Positions 1 to 8,604 are shown, counted from the stretch's first letter. The stretch is DNA of 64,000 nucleotides from JBCBCP01 sp039178165 (GCA_039178165.1 JBCDFL010000001.1:8332-72331), one strand, 5' to 3'. Numbers and translations: made by a program. The notes: generated by a model from the sequence alone, not told the origin.

Positions 1-148
1 CAGCTTTATGGCCGCGCAGGGTGTGACCGACGTGTGGGAGATTGGCGCGGGCAAAGCGCTGGGCGGGATGATCCGCCGCATCGACCGCAATGTGGCGGTG
101 CGCAACGTGGGCACACCCGAGGATATCGCAAAGGCGTTGGAGGCATGA
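1..148 (+). CDS. fabD: Malonyl-CoA:ACP transacylase, C-terminal end (partial)
   Basis: This is the last 48 codons of a gene that begins before the window. The peptide has the FabD C-terminal pattern VWEIGAGKALGGMIRR followed by a short acidic tail ending ALEA. FabD moves the malonyl group from CoA to acyl carrier protein for fatty acid synthesis in the cytoplasm. The stop codon (146-148) is tightly linked to fabG, as is usual for fabD-fabG-acpP. The active site lies outside the window, so the call rests on the tail and on the neighbours. Confidence 0.85.
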   Translation, partial: SFMAAQGVTDVWEIGAGKALGGMIRRIDRNVAVRNVGTPEDIAKALEA

Positions 149-885
149 TGTTCGATCTGACAGGCAAAGCGGCGCTGGTGACCGGCGCCTCCGGCGGGAT
201 CGGCGCGGAGATCGCGCGCGTTCTGCACGGCGCTGGCGCGAATGTGGGACTGAGCGGGACGCGGACGGAGCCCTTGGAGGCGTTGGCGGCGGAACTGGGG
301 GACCGGTCGCATGTGCTGCGCTGTAACCTCAGCGATATGGCCGCGGTGGACGCGCTGCCGAAAGACGCTGCAACGGCTATGGGCAGTCTGGACATCCTCG
401 TGAACAACGCGGGGATCACGCGCGACAACCTCTTCATGCGGATGTCGGACGAGGAATGGTCCAGCGTTCTGGATGTAAACCTGACGGCGACCATGAAGCT
501 GTGCAAAGGCGCCATTCGCGGCATGATGAAAGCGCGTTGGGGGCGGATCGTGAATATCTCCTCCGTGGTGGGGGCGACGGGCAACCCTGGCCAGGCGAAC
601 TACGCTGCATCCAAGGCGGGGATGGTGGGCATGTCCAAAAGCCTCGCCTACGAAGTGGCAAGCCGCGGGATCACGGTGAACGCGATTGCGCCTGGCTTTA
701 TCGCGACGGCGATGACCGACAAGCTTACGGACGATCAAAAGGCGGGGATCATGGGACAAATTCCGGCTGGTCGGATGGGCGAGGCGCGCGAAATCGCGGC
801 GGCGACGCTGTATCTGGCAAGCGCTGAGGCCGCCTATGTCACCGGCACGACCTTGCACGTGAATGGCGGCATGGCCATGTTGTGA
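148..885 (+). CDS. fabG: 3-oxoacyl-ACP reductase FabG
   Basis: A 245-residue short-chain dehydrogenase that reduces 3-oxoacyl-ACP with NADPH in fatty acid elongation. It shows the Rossmann motif TGASGGIG near residues 12-19, the NNAG motif, and the catalytic Ser139, Tyr152 and Lys156 in the ISSVVG and NYAASK segments. The length is typical for FabG. The start at 148 is preferred over the ATG at 145 because a GGAGG at 139-143 sits 4 bases upstream of it. Translation is coupled to fabD, whose stop overlaps the start region. Confidence 0.95.
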   Translation: MFDLTGKAALVTGASGGIGAEIARVLHGAGANVGLSGTRTEPLEALAAELGDRSHVLRCNLSDMAAVDALPKDAATAMGSLDILVNNAGITRDNLFMRMSDEEWSSVLDVNLTATMKLCKGAIRGMMKARWGRIVNISSVVGATGNPGQANYAASKAGMVGMSKSLAYEVASRGITVNAIAPGFIATAMTDKLTDDQKAGIMGQIPAGRMGEAREIAAATLYLASAEAAYVTGTTLHVNGGMAML

Positions 886-902
886 GCGCTGTCATGGCGG
901 CC

Positions 903-930
903 TTGTCATCCAAAAAAGATGTGCTATAGG
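903..930 (+). promoter_or_regulatory. Probable sigma-70 promoter for acpP
   Basis: TTGTCA (903-908) and TATAGG (925-930) are separated by 16 bases in the 176-bp gap between fabG and acpP. They would give acpP its own transcript with a leader of about 125 nt. Separate strong expression of acpP fits the high cellular demand for ACP. This is a pattern match only. Confidence 0.5.
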
Positions 931-1061
931 CCACGCAGACTTGATCCGGGACGCCCGTACGGCGGTTCGGGGGAAGCCGCCCCAAGGGGCAATTTGGCCC
1001 TAAGCCGGGGCCGCCACAGACGGGCAGGCAACCGCCCAAACGGAAATAGAGGACTTTGGAT

Positions 1062-1298
1062 ATGAGCGACGTCGCAGATCGCGTGAAGAAGATCGTTGTG
1101 GAGCACCTGGGTGTCGAAGAAGAGAAAGTGACCGAAAGCGCGTCCTTCATCGACGATCTGGGCGCAGACTCGCTGGACACGGTCGAGCTGGTCATGGCCT
1201 TCGAGGAAGAGTTCGGCATCGAGATCCCCGACGACGCGGCGGAAACGATCCAGACCTTCGGCGACGCGGTGAAATTCATCAACGACGCCCAAGACTAA
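1062..1298 (+). CDS. acpP: Acyl carrier protein
   Basis: A 78-residue acidic protein with the GADSLDTVEL motif; Ser37 is the site for the 4'-phosphopantetheine arm that carries growing acyl chains. Length, charge and the helical pattern match bacterial ACP. The start ATG at 1062 has an AGAGGA Shine-Dalgarno sequence at 1048-1053; an in-frame TTG at 1056 is less likely. A hairpin terminator follows. Confidence 0.97.
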   Translation: MSDVADRVKKIVVEHLGVEEEKVTESASFIDDLGADSLDTVELVMAFEEEFGIEIPDDAAETIQTFGDAVKFINDAQD

Positions 1299-1328
1299 GC
1301 AGATTTCGGCCATTTTGCGCCGGGTGCG

Positions 1329-1358
1329 GCGCCCTTCCGTGCGGAGGGGCGCTTTTTT
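1329..1358 (+). terminator. Intrinsic terminator after acpP
   Basis: A 10-bp stem (GCGCCCTTCC with GGAGGGGCGC, one G-T wobble) with the loop GTGC is followed by six T residues (1353-1358). It lies 30 bp after the acpP stop and should end the acpP transcript. Confidence 0.85.
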
Positions 1359-1438
1359 CGTGTTTGTGGCGCACGTTGGGATTGCGCGGAACTCACGGCC
1401 CGGGATTACTGGCGAAAAAGACGAGCCGAGCAGACCCC

Positions 1439-1981
1439 ATGGCCAGAGCCATCCCGACCATCAACACCGCGCGCTTGACGCTGCGCGCGATGAGGGCGCC
1501 CGATTTTGAACGCTACGCAGATCTGTGGGCGGACCCGGCCGTAACCGATGAGGTCGGCGTGCCGGTGCGCAGCCGCAGCGCGGCTTGGACCAGTTTCCTG
1601 CGCAATGCGGGGCACTGGCAGATCACCGGCTTCGGCCACTGGGCGATTGAGCCGCACCGGGCGGGCGCACTGGCAGGGCAGGTTGGTTTCGGCTTTGCGG
1701 AGCGGGATTTTGGCGCGGATTTCGACAGCTACCCGGAGGCGGGTTGGATGCTGAGCCCCGAGGCGCAGGGCCAGGGTTACGGCCGCGAGGCGGCGGGCGC
1801 CGCGCACGATTGGTTCGACCGGGTCATCACCGGCCCGCTGGTGTGCGTGGTGGCCAAGGGCAACGCGCGGTCCTTGGCGGTCGCGCTGCGGCTGGGATAC
1901 AAGGAGCTGAGAGACAGCCCCGATGGCACGGCGCACCTGATGTTCCGCCGCAGCCCGCCGCAAGGAGAGATGACGTCATGA
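1439..1981 (+). CDS. GNAT-family N-acetyltransferase (RimJ/RimL-like)
   Basis: A 180-residue protein with the RimJ-like start TARLTLRAMRAPDFERYADLWADPAV and the acetyl-CoA loop region SPEAQGQGYGREAAGAAHDWF (around residues 106-126), then VVAKGNARSLAVALRLGY, typical of the C-terminal half of GNAT enzymes. The acceptor substrate cannot be read from sequence. The start at 1439 fits the family N-terminus; the upstream extension reads through low-quality sequence and there is no clear Shine-Dalgarno sequence. Its stop overlaps the ATG of the ureohydrolase gene (ATGA), so the two are co-translated. Confidence 0.85.
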   Translation: MARAIPTINTARLTLRAMRAPDFERYADLWADPAVTDEVGVPVRSRSAAWTSFLRNAGHWQITGFGHWAIEPHRAGALAGQVGFGFAERDFGADFDSYPEAGWMLSPEAQGQGYGREAAGAAHDWFDRVITGPLVCVVAKGNARSLAVALRLGYKELRDSPDGTAHLMFRRSPPQGEMTS

Positions 1982-2910
1982 GCGATTTGGCAGTGATGTT
2001 CGGCGGAGGCAGCGCCGACCGTTTCATGGGCCTGCCCGGGGGCGATGTGTCGAACCCTTTGGGCGATGTCGTGATCTTTGGTGCCGACAGCGCGACACCC
2101 TACGCCTCCGTCGGGGCCTATTGCGCGGGCGGGGCGGATGCGATCCGGGCGGGCAGCTTGGTGGATGCGGGTGCCTTTGACCGGATGAATTTCGACACGC
2201 GTGCCCGGGTGATCCCGGATGGCGTGGCCGTCGAGGATGCGGGCAACGTGCCCTTCACGGACGATGCGGAGGCGATGCGACAACGCCTGCGCGATGCCAC
2301 GGGCGCGGTTTTGAAGGCGGGCGGCGTGCCGGTTGTGCTGGGCGGCGACGATTCCGTGCCAATCCCGATGCTGCAAGCCTATCAAGGGCGGCACGTGCAT
2401 ATCCTGCAGATCGACGCGCATATCGACTGGCGCGATGAATTCGAAGGGGAGCGTTGGGGCCTATCGTCGACGATGCGGCGCGCGTCCGAGATGCGGCACG
2501 TGCAGACCATCGTGCAGATCGGGCAGCGCGGAATTGGCTCTGCCGGGATGGATGAGTTGCGGGCGGCGGAAAAATACGGTGCCGTATTGGTGCCGGGCCA
2601 CGATGTGGGCCGGGGCGGCGTGGCCGTGGCGCTGGCGGCAATTCCCAAAGGCGATGACGTCATCATTTGCCTGGATGTCGATGCGCTGGACCCCTCGATC
2701 ATGCCGGCGGTGATTGCGCCCACGGCTGGGGGCCTTGGCCATTGGGACGTCGTGCGTTTGATCCAGGGGGTTGCGGCCAAGGCGCGGATCGCTGGCCTGG
2801 CGATGGTGGAGTTTAAGCCGGACGCCGATGTCGGCGGGATCGGCGCGCGCAGCGCCGCGCAGCTGCTGACGACGGCGATTGGCGTGATTGCAGGCCAGGG
2901 CGGCGCGTGA
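1978..2910 (+). CDS. Arginase/agmatinase-family ureohydrolase
   Basis: A 310-residue ureohydrolase. The metal motifs DAHIDW (Asp146, His148, Asp150) and DVDALDP (Asp233, Asp235) are present, followed by the family PTAGGL segment. The first motif, normally GGDHS, reads GGDDS (residues 122-126), so the usual first manganese-ligand His is Asp125. Agmatinase (agmatine to putrescine and urea) is the nearest familiar activity, but guanidinobutyrase or another guanidine hydrolase is possible. It overlaps the GNAT gene by 4 bases, which hints at a polyamine-related pair. Confidence 0.8.
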   Translation: MSDLAVMFGGGSADRFMGLPGGDVSNPLGDVVIFGADSATPYASVGAYCAGGADAIRAGSLVDAGAFDRMNFDTRARVIPDGVAVEDAGNVPFTDDAEAMRQRLRDATGAVLKAGGVPVVLGGDDSVPIPMLQAYQGRHVHILQIDAHIDWRDEFEGERWGLSSTMRRASEMRHVQTIVQIGQRGIGSAGMDELRAAEKYGAVLVPGHDVGRGGVAVALAAIPKGDDVIICLDVDALDPSIMPAVIAPTAGGLGHWDVVRLIQGVAAKARIAGLAMVEFKPDADVGGIGARSAAQLLTTAIGVIAGQGGA

Positions 2911-2980
2911 TCGTGCGGGGCTTGAACCTGGGTCAAGCGACGCTGTAGACACCGCGCAATCGAGATAGGGGGTGAGCAGC

Positions 2981-4240
2981 ATGCGCAGAGTAGTGGTGAC
3001 GGGGCTGGGGCTTGTGACGCCGCTGGCCGATGGGGTCGAGGCCTCTTGGTCGCGCATTCTGGACGGCCAATCGGGCGTCGGGCCGATCACGGGCTTCGAT
3101 CCAGAGGGGCTGGCGACGACCTATGCCTGTGAAGTGCCTCGTGGCGACGGGACGGACGGGACGTTCAATGCGGACGCCTACATGGCGCCGAAAGAGCAGC
3201 GGAAGGTCGACACGTTCATCATGTTCGGGCTGGCCGCCGCGCAGCAGGCGGTGGAAGATAGCGGCTGGGCGCCGGAGGCGGTCGAGGATCTGGAGCGCAC
3301 CGGCGTTTTGATCGGGTCGGGTATCGGGGGGCTCAACTCCATCGCGAACACCACGATGCTGATGGAGGAGAAGGGGCCGCGGCGGGTCTCTCCCTTCTTT
3401 GTGCCGGGGGCGCTGATCAATCTGATTTCTGGGCAGGTGAGCATCAAGTATGGCTTCAAGGGGCCGAACCATTCGGTGGTGACGGCGTGCTCCACCGGGG
3501 CGCATGCCATCGGGGATGCCGCGCGGCTGATCATGTTTGGCGATGCGGACGTGATGGTCGCAGGCGGCGCGGAGGCGGCGATCTGCAAGATTGGGATCGC
3601 GGGCTTTAACGCCTGTAAGGCGCTGAGCACGGGGCGTGCGGACGATCCGCAGCGTGCTTCCCGCCCCTACGATGCGGACCGGGATGGGTTCGTCATGGGG
3701 GAAGGCGCGGGCATCGTTGTGCTTGAGGAATATGAGCACGCCAAGTCCCGCGGTGCGAAGATCTATGCCGAGGTTTTGGGCTATGGGCTGAGCGGCGACG
3801 CCTACCACATCACCGCGCCGTCCGAGGATGGTGAGGGCGGTGAGCGGTCGATGCGGGCGGCCCTGCGCAATGCGGGGCTGGAGCCGAGCGCGATTGACTA
3901 CATCAACGCGCATGGCACTTCGACCATGGCGGACACGATTGAGCTGGGCGCAGTGGAGCGTCTGCTGGGCGATCATGCGGGTAACGTCACGATGTCCTCG
4001 ACCAAGTCCGCCACCGGGCATCTGCTGGGTGCGGCGGGGGCGATTGAGGCGATCTTCTCCATCCTGGCGATCCGGGATCAGGTGTGTCCGCCGACGATCA
4101 ACCTGGACAACCCTGCGGTCGACACGCCTGTGGACTTGGCGCCTAATGCCAAGCGGGAGCGTGAGGTGAACGTCGCGCTGAGCAATTCGTTCGGCTTTGG
4201 CGGCACCAATGCGAGCGTCATCTTCGGCAAGGTGGAGTAG
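2981..4240 (+). CDS. fabF: 3-oxoacyl-ACP synthase II FabF
   Basis: A 419-residue condensing enzyme that elongates acyl-ACP with malonyl-ACP. The start ATG at 2981 lies 8 bases after AGGGGG. The catalytic Cys170 sits in TACSTGAHA, His311 in NAHGTS, Lys342 and His347 in KSATGHLLGAAG, and the C-terminal NSFGFGGTNAS motif is intact. Length and spacing match E. coli FabF. The GTG at 2972 is an alternative start. mltG follows after only 5 bases, a common alphaproteobacterial order. Confidence 0.96.
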   Translation: MRRVVVTGLGLVTPLADGVEASWSRILDGQSGVGPITGFDPEGLATTYACEVPRGDGTDGTFNADAYMAPKEQRKVDTFIMFGLAAAQQAVEDSGWAPEAVEDLERTGVLIGSGIGGLNSIANTTMLMEEKGPRRVSPFFVPGALINLISGQVSIKYGFKGPNHSVVTACSTGAHAIGDAARLIMFGDADVMVAGGAEAAICKIGIAGFNACKALSTGRADDPQRASRPYDADRDGFVMGEGAGIVVLEEYEHAKSRGAKIYAEVLGYGLSGDAYHITAPSEDGEGGERSMRAALRNAGLEPSAIDYINAHGTSTMADTIELGAVERLLGDHAGNVTMSSTKSATGHLLGAAGAIEAIFSILAIRDQVCPPTINLDNPAVDTPVDLAPNAKREREVNVALSNSFGFGGTNASVIFGKVE

Positions 4241-4245
4241 GCGGG

Positions 4246-5406
4246 ATGTGGCGGAGCGTCGCCTCCAATGCGTTGACCTTTCTGGCGGTCGGGCTGTTCC
4301 TGATGGGCGGCGTGATCCTGTGGGGGCGGGGGCAGTATTCCGATCCCGGCCCGCTGGCGCAGGCGATTTGCCTGCAGGTGGAGCGTGGGTCGAACATGCG
4401 GAGGGTCAGTGCAGACCTGGTCGATGAAGGGGCGGTGTCCTCCGGCGCGATCTTCCGGATGGGGGCGGATTACGCGGACAAGACCCAAGACTTGAAGGCG
4501 GGCTCCTTCCTGATCGAGCCGGAGGCGTCGATGGAGGAGATCGTCGCCGTGATCACCCGCGGCGGGGCGAGCACCTGCGGGACGGAGGTCGTTTACCGCG
4601 TGGGTGTGAACCGGGTGTCCGTGCAAGTGCGCGAGCTGGACCCGGCAACGAACAGGTTCGTGGAGCGGGCGGAATTCGTGGCGGGGCAAGACGAGGTGCC
4701 GGCGCTTTACGAGGAGAAGAAGGCCCAAGGCGATACGCGGTTTCGGATTGCTTTGGCGGAGGGCGTGACCTCTTGGCAGGTTGTTGAAAGCCTGAAGGCG
4801 ATGGACGTGCTGGACGGCGAGGTGGCCGAAGTGCCACCAGAAGGGGCTCTGGCGCCCGAAAGCTATGAAGTACGGCCCGGTGTTGCGCGCGCCGACATTG
4901 TAGCCCGTATGCAGGTCGCCCAGGAAGAGCTGGTCGCCGCGGCGTGGGCTGCGCGCGACGCGGATTTGCCCATCGAGAGCCCCGAGGACTTGGTCACGCT
5001 GGCGTCCATCATCGAGAAAGAGACGGGCGTTGCGGACGAGCGCGGGCAGGTGGCATCGGTCTTCGTCAACCGTTTGAACCGAGGCATGCGGCTTCAGACC
5101 GACCCGACGGTTATCTACGGCATCACGCAAGGCCAGGGCGTTCTGGGCCGTGGGCTGCGCCGCAGTGAGCTACGGGCCGCGACGCCCTGGAACACGTATG
5201 TTATCGAAGGGCTGCCGCCGACGCCGATCGCCAATCCGGGGCGCGCGAGCCTGGAGGCCGCTGCGAACCCGCTGGACACGCCCTACATCTTCTTTGTGGC
5301 TGACGGGACGGGCGGGCACGCCTTTGCCGAGACGCTGGACGAGCACAACCGCAACGTGGCCCGTTGGCGCCAAATCGAGGCGGAGCGCGCAGCGGAAAGC
5401 GAGTAG
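4246..5406 (+). CDS. mltG: Endolytic murein transglycosylase MltG
   Basis: A 386-residue inner-membrane enzyme that cuts nascent peptidoglycan strands and limits glycan length. One N-terminal membrane helix (about residues 7-26) is followed by the YceG-type periplasmic domain. The catalytic Glu lies in ASIIEKETG (residues 254-262), and the diagnostic MRLQTDPTVIYGI and ELRAATPWNTY segments follow. It probably shares a transcript with fabF. The gene transfer agent cluster begins 230 bp downstream. Confidence 0.94.
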   Translation: MWRSVASNALTFLAVGLFLMGGVILWGRGQYSDPGPLAQAICLQVERGSNMRRVSADLVDEGAVSSGAIFRMGADYADKTQDLKAGSFLIEPEASMEEIVAVITRGGASTCGTEVVYRVGVNRVSVQVRELDPATNRFVERAEFVAGQDEVPALYEEKKAQGDTRFRIALAEGVTSWQVVESLKAMDVLDGEVAEVPPEGALAPESYEVRPGVARADIVARMQVAQEELVAAAWAARDADLPIESPEDLVTLASIIEKETGVADERGQVASVFVNRLNRGMRLQTDPTVIYGITQGQGVLGRGLRRSELRAATPWNTYVIEGLPPTPIANPGRASLEAAANPLDTPYIFFVADGTGGHAFAETLDEHNRNVARWRQIEAERAAESE

Positions 5407-5500
5407 CGCGTTCATCCTTTGGTAAGGGCAGCGCGCGGAAGTCCTTTGTAAATTCAATGGCATGCGTGCGGTGGCCCTTGCTCCGTCAACCGCTTAACCT

Positions 5501-5529
5501 TTGACTTTGCGCGCGGCGCAACGTATACG
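5501..5529 (+). promoter_or_regulatory. Strong promoter-like sequence upstream of the GTA cluster
   Basis: TTGACT (5501-5506) and TATACG (5524-5529) are separated by exactly 17 bases. This is the best sigma-70 match in the mltG-g1 gap and could drive the GTA operon. A transcript starting near 5536 would meet an intrinsic terminator ending at 5588, so expression may depend on read-through. The predicted start has not been tested. Confidence 0.5.
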
Positions 5530-5556
5530 TGTAGGCAAGCTGGACGACATGACAAA

Positions 5557-5588
5557 GCGGCATCCCACCCCGGGGTTGCCGCTTTTTT
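5557..5588 (+). terminator. Intrinsic terminator between mltG and GTA g1
   Basis: The stem GCGGCA/TGCCGC encloses a C-rich/G-rich inner segment and is followed by TTTTTT (5583-5588). It lies 150 bp after mltG and about 50 bp before g1. It can be the mltG terminator, or, because it also lies downstream of the promoter-like sequence at 5501-5529, an attenuator of the GTA operon. Confidence 0.8.
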
Positions 5589-5639
5589 CGTGCGGATCGG
5601 CGGATTCAAAAACAGTCGAAAAGGCTATCGAGCAGTACC

Positions 5640-5981
5640 ATGACCACTCAAAACACGATCCTTCACAAACATGACGCCGAAACGGCGCGTATCGAGGACC
5701 TTCTGAACTCGGTGCATGACACCGTGCGGGGGCTTCGCAATGAGGTGAAAGAGCTGACGACAAAGCTCGGGGATGGGGAAGACGAGACCGAAAAGGACAC
5801 GAAGGCCAAGGTCACCCGCCTGCATGGCGTGGTGGATATGTGCCACAAAGTGGAGATGCATCTTGTCAGCTGTAAACAAAAGTCAGGCGCCGGACGCGGC
5901 GGCCACTCCATCGACCTGCGCGCCGCACGGGCTGAGATCGGGTGCCGCTTGGCTCGCCTCGCAGAGTGCTGCGGTGCGTGA
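5640..5981 (+). CDS. GTA g1, putative small terminase subunit
   Basis: A 113-residue, mostly helical, charged protein. The residue pattern IEDLLNSVHDTVRGLRNEVKELTTKL (around 18-43) suggests a coiled coil. Position directly before the large terminase matches RcGTA g1, whose product is the small terminase that assists DNA packaging. No clear Shine-Dalgarno sequence precedes the ATG at 5640. The 3' part overlaps the start of the large-terminase gene by about 119 bases in another frame. Identification rests on position, size and helical character rather than a recognised motif. Confidence 0.7.
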   Translation: MTTQNTILHKHDAETARIEDLLNSVHDTVRGLRNEVKELTTKLGDGEDETEKDTKAKVTRLHGVVDMCHKVEMHLVSCKQKSGAGRGGHSIDLRAARAEIGCRLARLAECCGA

Positions 5982-7275
5982 GACGTTCATCAACGAGATC
6001 GGGGAGGGGGGGCAGGCGGCCCTCCCTTTCCTTTTTGAATTTTGGGCGATGCCGCACCAGTTGCCGCCCGACGGCGATTGGCGGACCTGGGTCATCCTGG
6101 GCGGGCGCGGCGCGGGAAAGACGCGGGCCGGGGCCGAATGGGTGCGGGCGCAGGTCGAAGGGCCGCTGCCCTGGGATGCAGGGCGCTGCCGCCGTGTCGC
6201 CCTGGTGGGCGAGACGATCGACCAGGTGCGTGAGGTTATGATCTTTGGCGATAGCGGGATCTTGGCCTGCTCGCCCCCTGACCGGCGGCCGGAATGGCAG
6301 GCCGGGCGCAAGCGTCTGGTCTGGCCGAACGGCGCGGAGGCGTCGGTGCATTCGGCGTTCGATCCCGAAGGCTTGCGCGGCCCGCAATTCGATGCGGCCT
6401 GGGTGGATGAGCTGGCCAAGTGGAAGAAGGCGGAGGAGGCCTGGGATCAGCTGCAATTTGCCTTGCGTCTGGGGGATGACCCGCGGGTATGCGTAACGAC
6501 AACGCCGCGGAACGTGGATGTGCTCAAGCGGCTCTTGGACCTGCCGTCGACGGTGCAGACCCATGCATCGACGCTGGAGAACCGGGCGAACCTGGCCGCG
6601 TCTTTCCTGGAGGAGGTGCAAGCGCGCTATGCCGGCACGCGGCTTGGGCAGCAGGAACTGGATGGTGTGCTGCTCAGCGATGTGGACGGTGCGCTTTGGA
6701 CGTCTTCGCGCGTGGCGCAGACGTTGACCGAAGAGGTGCCGGAATTGGACCGGATCGTCGTAGCCGTGGATCCCTGTGCGACGTCCGGCAAGGCAGCGGA
6801 CGAGTGCGGGATCGTGGTCGTCGGCGCGGTGACGCAGGGGCCGCCGAGTGACTGGCGAGCCTATGTGCTGGCAGACGAGAGCGTTGCGGGGGCGTCGCCC
6901 AATGCCTGGGCGCAGGCTGCGATCGACGCCTATCACCGGCACGGCGCGGACCGTCTGGTGGCCGAGGTCAATCAGGGCGGCGAGATGGTGGAGAGCATCG
7001 TGCGGTCCATCGACCCGCTGATTCCCTATCGCAGTGTCCACGCGACCAAGGGGAAGGCCAAGCGGGCGGAGCCTGTGGCGGCTTTGTACGAGCAGGGGAG
7101 GGTGAGGCATGTCCGGGGCTTGCAAGCGCTAGAGGCGCAGATGGTGCAGATGACGGCAGCGGGCTACGGGGGCGCAGGCTCGCCCGACCGGCTCGACGCG
7201 CTGGTCTGGGGGCTGCACGAGGTCCTGATCGCGCCGGCGGCCAATCACACCCGGCCCACCGTACGGTGGGTTTAA
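5863..7275 (+). CDS. GTA g2, terminase large subunit (packaging ATPase/nuclease)
   Basis: About 470 residues. The ATPase Walker A is GGRGAGKT (residues 80-87) and Walker B is WVDE (Asp182, Glu183). The C-terminal nuclease domain shows VVAVDPCATSG, VAEVNQGGEMV and the final Asp in DRLDALVWGL. The protein powers headful packaging of random host DNA into GTA heads. No ATG gives the conserved N-terminus (WLASQSAAVRETF); the TTG at 5863, with GGAG at 5852-5855, is the best start. A GTG at 5974 is a shorter alternative that would cut off the conserved leading segment. Confidence 0.93.
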   Translation: MSAVNKSQAPDAAATPSTCAPHGLRSGAAWLASQSAAVRETFINEIGEGGQAALPFLFEFWAMPHQLPPDGDWRTWVILGGRGAGKTRAGAEWVRAQVEGPLPWDAGRCRRVALVGETIDQVREVMIFGDSGILACSPPDRRPEWQAGRKRLVWPNGAEASVHSAFDPEGLRGPQFDAAWVDELAKWKKAEEAWDQLQFALRLGDDPRVCVTTTPRNVDVLKRLLDLPSTVQTHASTLENRANLAASFLEEVQARYAGTRLGQQELDGVLLSDVDGALWTSSRVAQTLTEEVPELDRIVVAVDPCATSGKAADECGIVVVGAVTQGPPSDWRAYVLADESVAGASPNAWAQAAIDAYHRHGADRLVAEVNQGGEMVESIVRSIDPLIPYRSVHATKGKAKRAEPVAALYEQGRVRHVRGLQALEAQMVQMTAAGYGGAGSPDRLDALVWGLHEVLIAPAANHTRPTVRWV

Positions 7276-7416
7276 GCGCCGTTAACGCTTTGTTGAGATA
7301 AGCCTTCTCAACGACGCGGGCTGTGCCCTGCAGGCTGAAACCTTCAGACGAAACAGATGCTTGGCGGGGCCCGCTTTGGGTCCCGCGCGGCGGAGTTTTG
7401 CGGATAGGAGCGACAC

Positions 7417-8604
7417 ATGTTCGAATTTCTGCGGCGGACCCAAGAGGCGCCCGAGCGCGCGGCCCCCGAGCAAAAGGCATCCGCCACGGGCCGCGTGATC
7501 GCGCATCAAAGCGCGGGGCGCGTGGCCTGGTCGCCGCGGGATACGGTGTCGCTGACCAAGAGCGGGTTTGCGGGCAATCCGGTTGGGTTTCGCTGTGTGA
7601 AGCTAATCGCAGAGGCGGCCGCCGCCCTACCGCTGGTCCTTCAGGACTTTGAGCGTCGTTACGAGCAGCACCCGCTGCTGGCTCTGATGGCGCGCCCGAA
7701 CCTCGCGCAGGGCCGTGCGGAGCTGCTGGAGGCGCTTTACGGTCAGCTTTTGCTGTCCGGCAACGCCTACGTAGAGGCGGTGGCGGGCGAAAGCGGTCTG
7801 CCGCTGGAGCTTCACGTGCTGCGCAGTGACCGGATGCGGGTTGTGCCCGGGCAGGACGGCTGGCCGGTGGCTTTCGAATATAGTGTCGGGGGGCGCAAGC
7901 ACCGTTTCGATGCGCGAGAGATGCCGGGCCCGATTTGCCACATCAAGACGTTCCACCCGCAGGACGACCATTACGGCCTGTCGCCGATGCAAGCGGCGGC
8001 GACTGCGCTGGATGTGCACAACAGCGCGTCGCGCTGGACCAAGGCGCTGCTGGACAATGCGGCGCGCCCCTCTGGCGCGATTGTCTATCGAAGTGCGGAT
8101 GGGCACGGCACGCTGAGCAACGATCAGTACGAGCGGCTGGTCAGCGAGATGGAGAGCAATCACCAGGGCGCGCGCAATGCGGGCCGGCCGATGCTGTTGG
8201 AAGGCGGGCTGGATTGGAAGCCGATGGGCTTTTCCCCGTCCGACATGGAATTCCAGAAGACGAAGGAGGCGGCGGCGCGCGAGGTCGCGCTGGCCTTCGG
8301 GGTGCCGCCGATGCTGTTGGGCATCCAGGGGGATGCGACCTACGCGAATTACCAGGAGGCACACCGGGCGTTCTATCGCCTGACGGTCTTGCCTTTGGCG
8401 ACGAAGGTTTGCGCCGCCTTGGCCGATTGGCTGGGCGGGTTCGGGGAGACGGCTTTGACGCTGAAACCCGACCTCGATCAGGTGACGGCGTTGGCCGCGG
8501 AGCGCGATGCGCAATGGGCGCGGGTGGCGGGGGCGACCTTCCTGAGTGCGGCGGAAAAGCGGGCGATGCTGGGCCTGCCGCCGATGGAGGGCGCCGATGG
8601 CTGA
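7417..8604 (+). CDS. GTA g3, HK97-type portal protein
   Basis: A 395-residue portal protein forming the dodecameric DNA gate of the head. Family hallmarks include AWSPRDTVSLTKSGFAGNP, the NAYVEAV segment, the RPSGAIV region and EAHRAFYRLTVLPLA near the C-terminus. A good AGGAG lies 6 bases before the ATG. A 141-bp gap separates it from g2; this gap contains no gene. The stop overlaps the g3.5 start region. Confidence 0.94.
   Translation: MFEFLRRTQEAPERAAPEQKASATGRVIAHQSAGRVAWSPRDTVSLTKSGFAGNPVGFRCVKLIAEAAAALPLVLQDFERRYEQHPLLALMARPNLAQGRAELLEALYGQLLLSGNAYVEAVAGESGLPLELHVLRSDRMRVVPGQDGWPVAFEYSVGGRKHRFDAREMPGPICHIKTFHPQDDHYGLSPMQAAATALDVHNSASRWTKALLDNAARPSGAIVYRSADGHGTLSNDQYERLVSEMESNHQGARNAGRPMLLEGGLDWKPMGFSPSDMEFQKTKEAAAREVALAFGVPPMLLGIQGDATYANYQEAHRAFYRLTVLPLATKVCAALADWLGGFGETALTLKPDLDQVTALAAERDAQWARVAGATFLSAAEKRAMLGLPPMEGADG

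Noticed and set aside
5549..5674. Short ORF (41 codons) crossing the GTA leader terminator.
   Set aside because: It has no ribosome site, runs through the hairpin and overlaps g1 out of frame. A leader-peptide attenuator would need a conserved codon pattern, which is not seen.
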